From: an uncultured Flavobacteriales bacterium
GTDB lineage: Bacteria > Bacteroidota > Bacteroidia > Flavobacteriales_D > Parvicellaceae
Length of the DNA stretch: 64,000 nt
Reading direction: 5' to 3'
Assembly (NCBI GenBank): GCA_943788755.1
Contig: CALSRM010000003.1
Location: forward strand, 62,001 to 126,000
How positions within the stretch are numbered: position 1 is the stretch's first letter; each line of letters begins with the position of its first letter. The notes under the pieces were generated by a model. The model did no database searches and had not been told where the DNA came from. It saw nothing but the letters and a program-made list of their open reading frames with translations. Made by a program: the position numbers and the translations under genes. Of the stretch, positions 55,847-64,000 are shown piece by piece.

Positions 55847-56808
55847 TGCGATTTCTAGCAACTATATTTATTACTATATCACTCAATGTTTTTGCACAGG
55901 GACCCTATGCTCCTGTTGCAGGTTCAATAGGAACTACCGCTATGCATAAGGATTCTTCTGCTTTTACTGATTGGGCTTCAGCATGTACTGTTGAAAGAGG
56001 TTGGCAGAACATTGCAGATACAACTTTAGGAAAAACCAGTACGGGCGATATTTACAGCGCTACGGAAAAATCAGGGGTTAATGGTGTTGTTAGTCTTGGT
56101 GATGGTGGATCAGCAATTTTAACATTTTCTTCACCAATAATAAATGGAAATGGGCCTGATTTTGCTGTTTTTGAAAATGCGTTTAACAATACTTTTTTAG
56201 AACTTGCACATGTAGAAGTAAGTTCTGATGGAATTAATTATTTCCGTTTTGAAAGTTTTAGCTTATCTCAAATCAACACACAGATTATCAGCAATGTAAA
56301 TGCCACTGGAATTCAAAATCTTGCTGGTAAGTACCGTGCTCAATTTGGAACACCTTTTGATCTTGAGCAAATGATTGGAATTACCAACCTAGACGTAAAC
56401 AACATAACGCATGTTAAAATAATAGACGTTGTTGGGAGCATTAATGAACAATATGGATCTTTCGATTCTCAAGGAAATATAATTAATGACCCTTTCCCGA
56501 CTCCATTCGAAACAGGAGGATTTGACCTAGACGCCATAGGTGTTATTCATTCCTTTGTGGGAATCAAAGAATCGCCCAACACATTCAAAATTTTCCCTAA
56601 CCCAGCAAAAGAAAAAGCAACAATAATCTTTGACAATTTATCAGAGAAAACGATTCAGTTAATCGATTTGAATGGAGTTATTGTTTTTCAGTTGAAATCT
56701 AAATCAAATCAAATTGATTTGGATCTATTCCGCTATTCAAAAGGGGTTTATATTTTAAAATTAATTGAGGGAAAGAATATTAATATTCAAAAATTACTAA
56801 TCAATTGA
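55846..56808 (+). CDS. cobalamin-operon surface protein with T9SS type A sorting domain
   Basis: A 320-residue secreted protein starting with GTG at 55846, one base inside the previous stop. A short signal peptide ends VFAQ. The body has the conserved run VVSLGDGGSAILTFSSPI, NGNGPDFAVFENAF, LAHVEVSSDGINYFRFES and FDLDAIGVIH, a family I have seen annotated only as cell-surface protein; it looks like a beta sandwich. The end, FKIFPNPAKEK ... KLLIN, is a T9SS type A domain. In this operon it may be a B12-binding accessory comparable in role to BtuH of gut Bacteroides; homology to BtuH is not claimed. Confidence 0.72.
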   Translation: MRFLATIFITISLNVFAQGPYAPVAGSIGTTAMHKDSSAFTDWASACTVERGWQNIADTTLGKTSTGDIYSATEKSGVNGVVSLGDGGSAILTFSSPIINGNGPDFAVFENAFNNTFLELAHVEVSSDGINYFRFESFSLSQINTQIISNVNATGIQNLAGKYRAQFGTPFDLEQMIGITNLDVNNITHVKIIDVVGSINEQYGSFDSQGNIINDPFPTPFETGGFDLDAIGVIHSFVGIKESPNTFKIFPNPAKEKATIIFDNLSEKTIQLIDLNGVIVFQLKSKSNQIDLDLFRYSKGVYILKLIEGKNINIQKLLIN

Positions 56809-58694
56809 GAGTTCTGAAAAATTATTTTTTAGTCCTTTTTAGCTCAGTAGCATCTGTAAATGCAACGTCTCAAACTGACACATTGAAACAGGTAGAAGTT
56901 GCGACAACAATTACTCCAGCTCCTTCTTACAAGTTAATTAAAGTAACAAATATAGAATCACATGTTACAGATAATCTAGCTGACTTACTTTCAAAAGAAA
57001 CGCCAATCTATATAAAGTCTAGCGGGCCAGGTGGACTTTCCACCATTTCAATTCGAGGTGCTGGTGCAAGTCATACCCAATTGTATTGGAATGGCATTTC
57101 AATCAACTCCCCTACTTTAGGTCAATTAGACTTAGCTACATTACCTGTTGCATTTATTGACGAAGCGGAAATTCATTTAGGAGCCAGCAGTGTAGTTGAT
57201 GGCAGTGGAGGTCTAGGAGGCGCTGTTCAATTAAACACATCTGCCAATTACAAAAACAAATTAAACGCTACTTTCAGGAAGGAACTAGGAAGTTTTGGAA
57301 TAGATAAATCCCTTTTCTCCATTAACGCGGGAAATAAAAAGTTTCAATCAAAGACAAGCCTTTTTAGAAACTCATCTTTCAATGATTTTAAATACATTGA
57401 TATCTCCAAGGAAAACAGCCCTATTTCAGAAAGAGAAAACGCAGAAACTATCCAATATGGGATAAAACAAGAATTTTACTTTGCCCCAAACAAAGAAAAT
57501 CATTTTGCTATTAAATCAAATTATCTAGACAGCTATAGACAAATATCCTCTGCACTTGGGATAGAAACAAAAGGGGAACATCAAACCGACAAAGTGCTTC
57601 GACTGATGGGAGAATGGAGGAACGGTAAAAACAAAACTTTCCAACATTTACGTCTCGCTTTTGTAAAGGATGAACTAAATTATATTGACACCTCTCTTTC
57701 CATTAATTCGCGGATTAGGGTAGATTCCTATAAAGCTACCTACAATTTTAATCATTATTTTAACTATTTACTAAAGTTATCTGCTCAAGTAAATGCAGGT
57801 GCCGACATTGCGAATTCAACTGGTTTCGGAGCTCAATATCAACAAAATAGGCAATCGATATTTTTACAGTTTGAACAAAAAAGCAATTGGGGTTATCAAT
57901 ACAATATAGCTGCCCGACAAGAGGTAATTGATGGTAAATTAACTCCTCTAATTCCAACTATCGGAGTAAAGTATTTCCTTACAAAAAATCATCATTTCGC
58001 TATCAATGCAAATGCTGCAAGAAACTACAAAGCACCTTCATTAAATGAGTTGTATTGGAATCCAGGAGGAAATACAGACCTGCTTCCTGAAATCGGATTT
58101 ACGTCCGAAATGGGCCTGACGTATACATATAGAAAGTTATCTTTTGGCATTTCTCCCTATTATTCTTTAGTAGACAATTGGATTCAGTGGCTTCCCCAAG
58201 AAAGCGGAATTTGGACTCCTATAAATGTAAAACAAGTTGAAAACAAAGGGATTGAGCTCGAGATAAAAAAAATGGTCAAAATTTCAAATAAGTCGAAACT
58301 CCACCTTCATTCAGGTTACAACTATGTCAACTCTATTAATAAATCTTCAGCATTAGCAACTGATAATTCTATTGGGAGACAACTAGTCTACGTCCCTAAG
58401 CATACTTTTAATATTGTTGCTAAACTAGAGATTAAAAAATGGTCGTTTACTTATAATCAAACAGTATCTGGGAAAGTATTTATTGATGCTTCCAATATTA
58501 CTTACATGCCCTATTATGCGCCAGCCGACATTAACATAAGTTATTCGTTAAAAAAAGACATGAAATCCGCTGACATTGGGTTAAAAGTTTCTAACCTATA
58601 TAATGAAGATTATCAAATAATGGCAAATCGACCCTTGCCTGGAAGGTGGTTTTTATTGTTTTTGAAAGTTAATCTAAATGCAACAAATGAGTAA
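56805..58694 (+). CDS. btuB: TonB-dependent receptor, BtuB-like
   Basis: A 629-residue outer-membrane receptor, close to BtuB length (about 600). It starts with TTG overlapping the previous stop. After the signal peptide the plug domain follows: LKQVEVATTI (TonB-box area), NLADLLSKETPIYIKSSGPGG, ISIRGAGASHTQLYWNGISIN and GSGGLGGAVQL; then a 22-strand type barrel ending with YNEDYQIMANRPLPGRWF, the usual BtuB-type C-terminal block. Control by a cobalamin riboswitch makes corrinoid the likely substrate. It stands between T9SS accessory genes and the BtuG-like gene, all overlapping, so they are one operon. Confidence 0.85.
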   Translation: MRVLKNYFLVLFSSVASVNATSQTDTLKQVEVATTITPAPSYKLIKVTNIESHVTDNLADLLSKETPIYIKSSGPGGLSTISIRGAGASHTQLYWNGISINSPTLGQLDLATLPVAFIDEAEIHLGASSVVDGSGGLGGAVQLNTSANYKNKLNATFRKELGSFGIDKSLFSINAGNKKFQSKTSLFRNSSFNDFKYIDISKENSPISERENAETIQYGIKQEFYFAPNKENHFAIKSNYLDSYRQISSALGIETKGEHQTDKVLRLMGEWRNGKNKTFQHLRLAFVKDELNYIDTSLSINSRIRVDSYKATYNFNHYFNYLLKLSAQVNAGADIANSTGFGAQYQQNRQSIFLQFEQKSNWGYQYNIAARQEVIDGKLTPLIPTIGVKYFLTKNHHFAINANAARNYKAPSLNELYWNPGGNTDLLPEIGFTSEMGLTYTYRKLSFGISPYYSLVDNWIQWLPQESGIWTPINVKQVENKGIELEIKKMVKISNKSKLHLHSGYNYVNSINKSSALATDNSIGRQLVYVPKHTFNIVAKLEIKKWSFTYNQTVSGKVFIDASNITYMPYYAPADINISYSLKKDMKSADIGLKVSNLYNEDYQIMANRPLPGRWFLLFLKVNLNATNE

Positions 58695-59730
58695 GTTTAG
58701 TTCTTATATATTCATTGTTTTCGTGCTAGGGTTTGCTTCCTGTAAAAAACAAGAAATTGGACCACAATGTCCAACATGTGTGGACGAGAATATTACTGTT
58801 AAATATGACGATGTTTTAATTGGGTGCGAAGGTAATTTTGGATGGGGAAATGCTTCTATATCATTATTTAACCCTACCAATAATAGTATTACAAATACAG
58901 TTTTTCAAAATATTAATGGCTATGCCCTGGGCGATGTATTGCAGTCTATGACAGAATACAACGGTCATTTATTTGTAGTGGTAAATAACTCTGGCAAAAT
59001 CGAAGTTTTGGATACTACTACATATCAAAAAACAGCTACTATCAGCGGATTGACAAGCCCTCGCTATTTTTGTGGTATCAATAACTCTAAAGCCTATGTT
59101 TCTGATTTATTTTCGAACCAAATTGCAATTTTAGACTTAGGTTCTAATGCTGTAATTGGCAGCATAAATACAGGTGGCTGGACCGAAGAAATGCTTTTGG
59201 TTAATGACAAGGTGTATGTCTGTCGCCCCGACACCAATTTCATTTTGCAAATAAATGCTACTACAAACACGATTGAGGACACGATTATTCTGGCAAAAGG
59301 ACCTTCTTCTCTTGTTTTGGACAGTGACAATAAGCTTTGGGCATTGAGTTCTGGAGGCATAAATGATGAACTGGGAGAGTTGAATCAAATTGATCCTTCA
59401 ACCAATAATATCATCCAAAAAATGGTATTCAGTGACATAAGTAATTCTCCAAATAATCTGAAAATTTCTCCAGATGGTGAAACAATATACTACCTAAACA
59501 ATGGGGTTAATCAACTTTCTATTTATGCTTCTTCTTTGCCAACCACTTCCATCATCAGTCAAAATGGAGCGCTATTTTACGGATTAGGAATAAGCCCTAC
59601 AAATGATGTTTATGTTTCTGATGCGGTTGATTATGTACAAGCAGGAATTGTATATCGATATGACAGCACTGCCTCATTAGTGCATCAATTTTCGGTTGGA
59701 ATTATACCACAAGGATTTTGGTTTAAGTAA
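58678..59730 (+). CDS. BtuG-like beta-propeller surface lipoprotein
   Basis: A 350-residue lipoprotein (lipid Cys22; a second ATG at 58687 is an alternative start). The mature part is a YncE/DUF5074-type propeller with the BtuG-like series: CEGNFGWGNASIS, LGDVLQSM (residues 84-91), VVVNNSGKIEVLD, GLTSPRYF, KAYVSDLFSNQIAILD, GWTEEM and GPSSLVLDSDNKLWALSSGG. BtuG of Bacteroides thetaiotaomicron is a surface lipoprotein that binds B12 very tightly and caps BtuB. The gene overlaps btuB by 17 bases. The call rests on motif recall and operon context. Confidence 0.8.
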   Translation: MQQMSKFSSYIFIVFVLGFASCKKQEIGPQCPTCVDENITVKYDDVLIGCEGNFGWGNASISLFNPTNNSITNTVFQNINGYALGDVLQSMTEYNGHLFVVVNNSGKIEVLDTTTYQKTATISGLTSPRYFCGINNSKAYVSDLFSNQIAILDLGSNAVIGSINTGGWTEEMLLVNDKVYVCRPDTNFILQINATTNTIEDTIILAKGPSSLVLDSDNKLWALSSGGINDELGELNQIDPSTNNIIQKMVFSDISNSPNNLKISPDGETIYYLNNGVNQLSIYASSLPTTSIISQNGALFYGLGISPTNDVYVSDAVDYVQAGIVYRYDSTASLVHQFSVGIIPQGFWFK

Positions 59731-59890
59731 TTGGATTCTTTAACCGCCCAAGATATTGCGAAAATAGTTAAATAATAAATAAACCGTGCTATGACAAAAC
59801 GGTATCTGTGAGGCAAAAAACCCATGAACAAAGAATTGATTGATATTATTCAATTACTTTTATTACATATTTTGACACACAACGAATAAC

Positions 59891-60214
59891 ATGAAAAAAA
59901 ACAGAGAAAAACCAACACCAGAAGCGAAAGCGCTTTCCCTCTTTTTAATGGCTCACAAAACGATAAACCACACATACAAAGAGAAAGCTAGACGTATCAA
60001 TAGCCAGTGGAAGCTCGTATTAGCATATGAACTAAGTAGGTCTGAATATATGGAAGAAGTACAAAATATGTTGACTTCTTATGGTGGATATTCGGAAGTG
60101 GTAGAGAAAACTGTCAAGTTTTACATTGAAAAAACGGGCGAATGGAAATTACAGGGCAATGATAAATATTGTCTGGACGCTCAGAAAATTGCTGATACAA
60201 TTTTGAAGAAGTAA
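59891..60214 (+). CDS. small basic protein, unknown
   Basis: A 107-residue cytoplasmic protein, mostly helical by composition, rich in Lys and Arg, with no motif I recognise (SLFLMAHKTINHTYKEKARR, VEKTVKFYIEKTGEWKLQG). It starts 160 bases after the BtuG-like gene and ends 18 bases before the DUF2490 gene. Codon use matches its neighbours. The spacer upstream (59731-59890) contains a weak ACCG/CGGT hairpin but no clear promoter. It could be a conserved hypothetical. Confidence 0.55.
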   Translation: MKKNREKPTPEAKALSLFLMAHKTINHTYKEKARRINSQWKLVLAYELSRSEYMEEVQNMLTSYGGYSEVVEKTVKFYIEKTGEWKLQGNDKYCLDAQKIADTILKK

Positions 60215-60232
60215 ACACTACCTTAACAAAAA

Positions 60233-60931
60233 ATGAAAAATATTTTAACTTTCATAATCATCGCCTTTTCACTCTTTGCCCAGAAACAAGGAAATGCGCA
60301 AATAGATGAAGATAAATTAGGCGCATGGTATATGTATTTCTTTAATACAACGTTTAAAGAAAGTTCATGGGGAGTTCAAGGAGACATTCAGCACCGTAAT
60401 TGGAATATCGCAGGTGACCTTGAGCAGTTATTGCTGCGAGGAGGGATAACCTATAAACCAAAAAATGTAGCTGTTAAACTAACGCTTGGTTATTGAAATA
60501 TAACTACTGGAAGTTATGGCGCCGATAATTCGACTTCTGCAAGTAGCAGAATTTATCAGGAAGTGCTTTTCCCTGTTCAGTTTGGCAATCGTATTTATAC
60601 GAATCATCGGTTTCGATTCGAGCAAAGGTTTGTTGAAAATCAAAGTTTCAGAACGCGTTATAGGTATAATCTATTTTTGAATATCCCTCTTAACAAAGCA
60701 GCTATGGAAGACAAAACATTATACCTTGCTCTTTACAATGAGCTTTTTATTAATGGGCAACGAAATATTGGAAATGGAAATTCTGTAGAAATTTTTGACC
60801 GAAACAGATCATATACTGCACTTGGATATATGATAAAAAAAGGACTAAAAATTCAATTAGGTGTGATGCGACAAACTACTAATAACTGGGGTAAAAACCA
60901 GCTACAATTTAGCTTTCATCAAAAAATATAG
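60233..60931 (+). pseudogene. DUF2490 outer-membrane protein gene with in-frame TGA
   Basis: One frame of 232 codons runs from ATG 60233 to TAG at 60929-60931 and is broken once by TGA at 60494-60496, after LTLGY. Both halves belong to DUF2490: signal peptide, then LGAWYMYFFNTTFKESSWGVQGDIQHR before the stop, and RIYQEVLFPVQFGNRIYTNHRFRFEQRF, NQLQFSFHQKI after it. The position corresponds to a GYxY strand in relatives, so a sense codon has become TGA by a point mutation or a read error. The family is a small barrel of unknown role. Confidence 0.8.
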
Positions 60932-61022
60932 CAGCAAACTTACTTTTTATTTAAACTTAAACATCTCATTTTAAAGGAGTATTAAATATAATATCGATAT
61001 TTGACATCATAAACTATGTTTT

Positions 61023-62636
61023 ATGAAAAGTAAATTAATCTCATTATCCTTAATGACCATCGCCTTGATTTACTTTGGTTGCCGAAAGTACGATCCAAAT
61101 AAAATCGTTTCTACCGCTTGGAACCCCAATATTGCTATTCCTCTTGCCTATGCTGAATTTGATGCGTATGATATTCTGGCGCGAACAGACTCCAACGATT
61201 TAGTTGTAATTGATCCTATTTCTGGAGCTATAGCCTTGATATACAAAGGGGAAGTAGTCTCTTACGAAGCACAAGACATTGTTCAGCTTTCAGATTTTTC
61301 TAATACAGTATCTCTCAGCAGTGCCGATATGGGACTGACTGCATTAGGTAGTTTTAGTGGAAATGTTTCAGGAAGCACTGCAAGTACGGTAACTACTCCT
61401 GCTAATGGGGGAGTAGAAATGTATACGGTACTTTTTAAAAATGGAAATCTTAGTATCAACGTACAAACAAATATTCAGCACGATGTAGATATTACAATTA
61501 CTATTCCTTCACTTTTGGAATCGGGGAGTGCTTTTACTCGAACAATCCCCTTGACATACGCTGGAGTTATTCCGCAAGTTGCAGCTATTTCTGTAAACTT
61601 AAGCGGAATGCCTCTTGACTTAACTCAGGGAAATATTACTTTCAATGAATTCGATATTCAAACGACAGTTGCGGTAGCGGGAAATGGAAATCCTTTAACA
61701 GGAAATGAATCTTGCGCAGCTGAGTTAATTTTTTCTAGCCTAAAATTTCAAAATGCTACAGGTTATTTTGGGCAACAATCTATTGGGATAGGTAATGATT
61801 CCATTTTAATTAAACTCTTTCAAAATAGCACAGAGGGATTTTTCCAGTTGATTGATCCAAAGGTGAGGTTTACAGTTGAAAATTCGTTTGGTTTCCCTTT
61901 GGAAATTAATCTTGCCAATCTTCAATCCATTAATGTCAACACAGGCGCAAACCTACCGCTTACTGGATACCCTAATCCGTTGGCAATTCCTTCGCCAAGT
62001 TCTATGGGGCTATCCACCACAACGGTGTTAGAATTGAACTCAAGTAATACCACTAATATTACTGACATTGTTACTCCCACACCAAAGTACTTGTATTTTG
62101 AAGCTTCTGGAACATCCAACCCTCTTGGGAATGTTACTACAAACTTCATTACAGATACCAGTAGATTTACTGTGGATGCAGAATTAGAATTACCGCTTGA
62201 AGGTTATGCTTATGGCTTCACTTTTTCTGACACCATTCCTTTTACCTTTTCAGAAACCATTGAGAACATTGAAAACATTGAGAGCTTAATGATCCGAATT
62301 AATGTAGATAATGGTTTTCCAGTCGAGTTATTGTCTCAAGTGATCTTTTTGGATTCAAACAATGTTACTCTTTTTGACTTAATGGATGCACCGGAGAACG
62401 TTATTGAATCTGCTTTAATAGATGCCAATGGCAGGGTCAATCAGAACACGTTGAAGATTACTGACATAAACATAAATGAAACAAAAATTGAGCAAATATC
62501 AGAAGCTAGATATATTGTTGTCAATGCCGTTTCCCAATCTCTAGATGGCAATAATGGTACAGTTGTTGAATTTTATGACGACTACAAATTAAATGTTAAA
62601 ATAGGGATGCAAGTACAAGGAAAACTAAATTTTTAA
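61023..62636 (+). CDS. large envelope lipoprotein, unknown, paired with DUF5723 protein
   Basis: A 537-residue lipoprotein with lipid Cys20 (LIYFGC). It opens WNPNIAIPLAYAEFDAYDILART and continues as alternating strands with many Ser, Thr and Asn residues (e.g. NGNLSINVQTNIQHDVDITITIP). I do not recognise a numbered family, but such lipoproteins are often encoded just before DUF5723 proteins in Bacteroidota. The next gene starts 11 bases later, so they form an operon and probably act together at the outer membrane. Confidence 0.7.
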   Translation: MKSKLISLSLMTIALIYFGCRKYDPNKIVSTAWNPNIAIPLAYAEFDAYDILARTDSNDLVVIDPISGAIALIYKGEVVSYEAQDIVQLSDFSNTVSLSSADMGLTALGSFSGNVSGSTASTVTTPANGGVEMYTVLFKNGNLSINVQTNIQHDVDITITIPSLLESGSAFTRTIPLTYAGVIPQVAAISVNLSGMPLDLTQGNITFNEFDIQTTVAVAGNGNPLTGNESCAAELIFSSLKFQNATGYFGQQSIGIGNDSILIKLFQNSTEGFFQLIDPKVRFTVENSFGFPLEINLANLQSINVNTGANLPLTGYPNPLAIPSPSSMGLSTTTVLELNSSNTTNITDIVTPTPKYLYFEASGTSNPLGNVTTNFITDTSRFTVDAELELPLEGYAYGFTFSDTIPFTFSETIENIENIESLMIRINVDNGFPVELLSQVIFLDSNNVTLFDLMDAPENVIESALIDANGRVNQNTLKITDININETKIEQISEARYIVVNAVSQSLDGNNGTVVEFYDDYKLNVKIGMQVQGKLNF

Positions 62637-62647
62637 AATAAAGCTAG

Positions 62648-64000
62648 ATGAATATTTTAAAAACTACAATAAGTCAAACTCTAGTAGTTAAATCTATTAC
62701 TTGTTTACTCATTGGATTTGCACTGAATTCAATTTCTGCTCAAAAAGACTTCCTCCTATATGGATTAGATAATTTAGCACAGTCTCAATATGTAAACCCT
62801 GCATTTAGAAATAACTCTAAGGCATATTTTACTTTTCCAGCATTGAATCAAAGTATTGGTTTGTCTCATTCTGGGTTTCAGTTTAATCATTTGGTACACC
62901 AACGCGCAGATGATAGCTTAGTCTTGAAGCCAGACATTGCCATTTCAAAAATGAAAGGCATTAATTATATTACCTCAGATATTCAGAATGAACTATTCTC
63001 AATGGGGTTCTCTATCAAAAAGTCTTTTTTCACCTTATCGGTAGTCAATAAATTACAAACTAGATTTATGTACCCCAAAGATCTGTTTACCCTTGCCTTT
63101 GAAGGAAATGGAAAATCATTATTAGGTGAAAGAGCCTCGTTTGATGGGATTGGAGTAGATGCCCTTTCATACCTTGAAATTGGAATTGGATTCAACCGAG
63201 AATTTGGAGATAAATTAAAGCTGGGAGGAAAACTTAAATACCTAAACGGGATAGCAAATATTCATACGCGTAAAAGTAACCTAGGTATTTTTACTGATGA
63301 GCTAACCTTTGATATTGCCGTTGATGGATCTTTTGAGATTAACTCTTCTAATATTATGTCATTAGCGGACGGCAATAACTCCCAGCTAGTTTCGGATTTT
63401 ATCGGAAAGAACAAAGGATTTGGAATTGATTTAGGTGCTGTCTATAAATTGAGTGATAAAATTGAATTGAGCGCAAGTATTATTGATTTAGGAGTTATTT
63501 CCTGGAAATCCAATACGCAAAGCTATGTTTCTAACAATTTTGACTTTCAGTTTGAAGGTGTCGATATGGAACAGTTTCTTTCGGATTCTTCTGATGTGTT
63601 GCAAACTTTCTTAGATAGCTTAGGGAATAGTTTTACCATTAGTGATAACCAACAAAATTACCTTACTGGGTTATATACAAGAATCTATATAGGTGGTAAA
63701 TATAAGGTTACAGATAAAGTTACAGTAGGTGGTGTTTGGTACAGTGAATTTATTAATTCAAAATATAGAGCTGCAATTACCGCTTCTGGAGATATTAAAT
63801 TAACCAATTGGTTTAGTGCTGCTCTAAATTACACTTACTACGGTAGAGGTTACAAAAATGTTGGTCTAGGATTTGCTGTTAATGCAGGGCCTGTTCAGTT
63901 GTTTTTAATGACAGACAATATTATTGGACTCCTTGCACCGCATGCTACTAAAAACTGGCATTTTAGAGTAGGGTTCAACTTCCTAATTGGTAGAAAAAAG
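62648..64000 (+). CDS. DUF5723-like outer-membrane protein, 3' end at window edge
   Basis: From ATG 62648 the frame is open to the last base of the window (451 codons), ending ...FRVGFNFLIGRKK, so it is either complete but for the stop or nearly so. A signal peptide ends SISAQ. The body has YGLDNLAQSQYVNPAFRNNSK, typical of DUF5723/PorP-like opening (Q..NPA), then a series of barrel strands (IGIGFNREFGDKLKLGGKLKYL, GIDLGAVYKLSDKIELSAS). It is an outer-membrane barrel of unknown role, paired with the upstream lipoprotein. Confidence 0.78.
   Translation, partial: MNILKTTISQTLVVKSITCLLIGFALNSISAQKDFLLYGLDNLAQSQYVNPAFRNNSKAYFTFPALNQSIGLSHSGFQFNHLVHQRADDSLVLKPDIAISKMKGINYITSDIQNELFSMGFSIKKSFFTLSVVNKLQTRFMYPKDLFTLAFEGNGKSLLGERASFDGIGVDALSYLEIGIGFNREFGDKLKLGGKLKYLNGIANIHTRKSNLGIFTDELTFDIAVDGSFEINSSNIMSLADGNNSQLVSDFIGKNKGFGIDLGAVYKLSDKIELSASIIDLGVISWKSNTQSYVSNNFDFQFEGVDMEQFLSDSSDVLQTFLDSLGNSFTISDNQQNYLTGLYTRIYIGGKYKVTDKVTVGGVWYSEFINSKYRAAITASGDIKLTNWFSAALNYTYYGRGYKNVGLGFAVNAGPVQLFLMTDNIIGLLAPHATKNWHFRVGFNFLIGRKK

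Noticed and set aside
59770-59800. ACCG...CGGT hairpin after the BtuG-like gene as operon terminator
   Set aside because: Only four base pairs with a long loop and no T run.
60494-60496. TGA as selenocysteine or reassigned sense codon
   Set aside because: TGA ends well-defined genes in this window such as the M48 protease at 8380, no selenocysteine element is seen, and the position is not a Cys in the family.

Overview
The window is AT-rich chromosomal DNA from a member of the Bacteroidota, most likely a free-living, probably aquatic flavobacterium-like organism. Evidence: several proteins end in type IX secretion (T9SS) sorting domains, one of them type B and paired with a PorP/SprF protein; DUF4249, DUF2490 and DUF5723-type envelope proteins are present; many genes are preceded by the Bacteroidota -7 element TAnnTTTG, three of them with a well-spaced upstream TTG/TTTG. 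No mobile element, CRISPR array, rRNA or tRNA was recognised.

Layout. 1-8400: a truncated ParA-like ATPase, metF, lepA, a cold-shock gene, a DUF1826-like protein with a possibly structured leader, a long Cys/Met-type PLP enzyme, then lemA plus an M48 protease. 8400-16000: a very large outer-membrane protein, an oligopeptide-type binding lipoprotein, an OmpA lipoprotein and an unusual IP-motif-rich membrane-anchored protein. 15800-19140: the yicC-gmk-nadD cluster, a DMT exporter and an ArsC/Spx-like protein. 19250-24500: a cystathionine gamma-synthase/lyase, a secreted M43 metalloprotease, a DUF4249 lipoprotein and a frameshifted leucine-rich-repeat gene. 24540-32600: ribF, atpD-atpC, a beta-barrel protein, radA, a hydrolase and a T9SS cargo protein followed by a relic of a second sorting domain. 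32770-38600: two tandem LytTR response regulators, a propeller-type LytS-like sensor kinase, an acidic-repeat lipoprotein and a CPBP protease. 38560-50260: sufS, a large membrane-anchored protein, a SprB-repeat protein with its PorP/SprF partner, a LytTR regulator/7-TM/sterol-desaturase cluster, a glycosyltransferase and a LON-domain protein. 50300-64000: a pseudogene, a MORN-like lipoprotein, another T9SS cargo protein, a cobalamin-riboswitch operon, an interrupted DUF2490 gene, and a lipoprotein/DUF5723 pair cut by the window end.

The most interesting locus is 54248-59730. A promoter, a cobalamin riboswitch and a terminator precede four overlapping or abutting genes: a T9SS-sorted propeller-like protein, a second T9SS-sorted beta-rich protein, a BtuB-like TonB-dependent receptor and a BtuG-like propeller lipoprotein. 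It reads as a vitamin B12 capture system in which T9SS-delivered surface proteins accompany the BtuB/BtuG pair known from gut Bacteroides.

The window also carries several gene lesions: a one-base frameshift in the LRR gene, in-frame TGA codons at 50399 and 60494, and an orphan gene tail at 54019. TGA is a normal stop elsewhere in the window, so recoding is unlikely.
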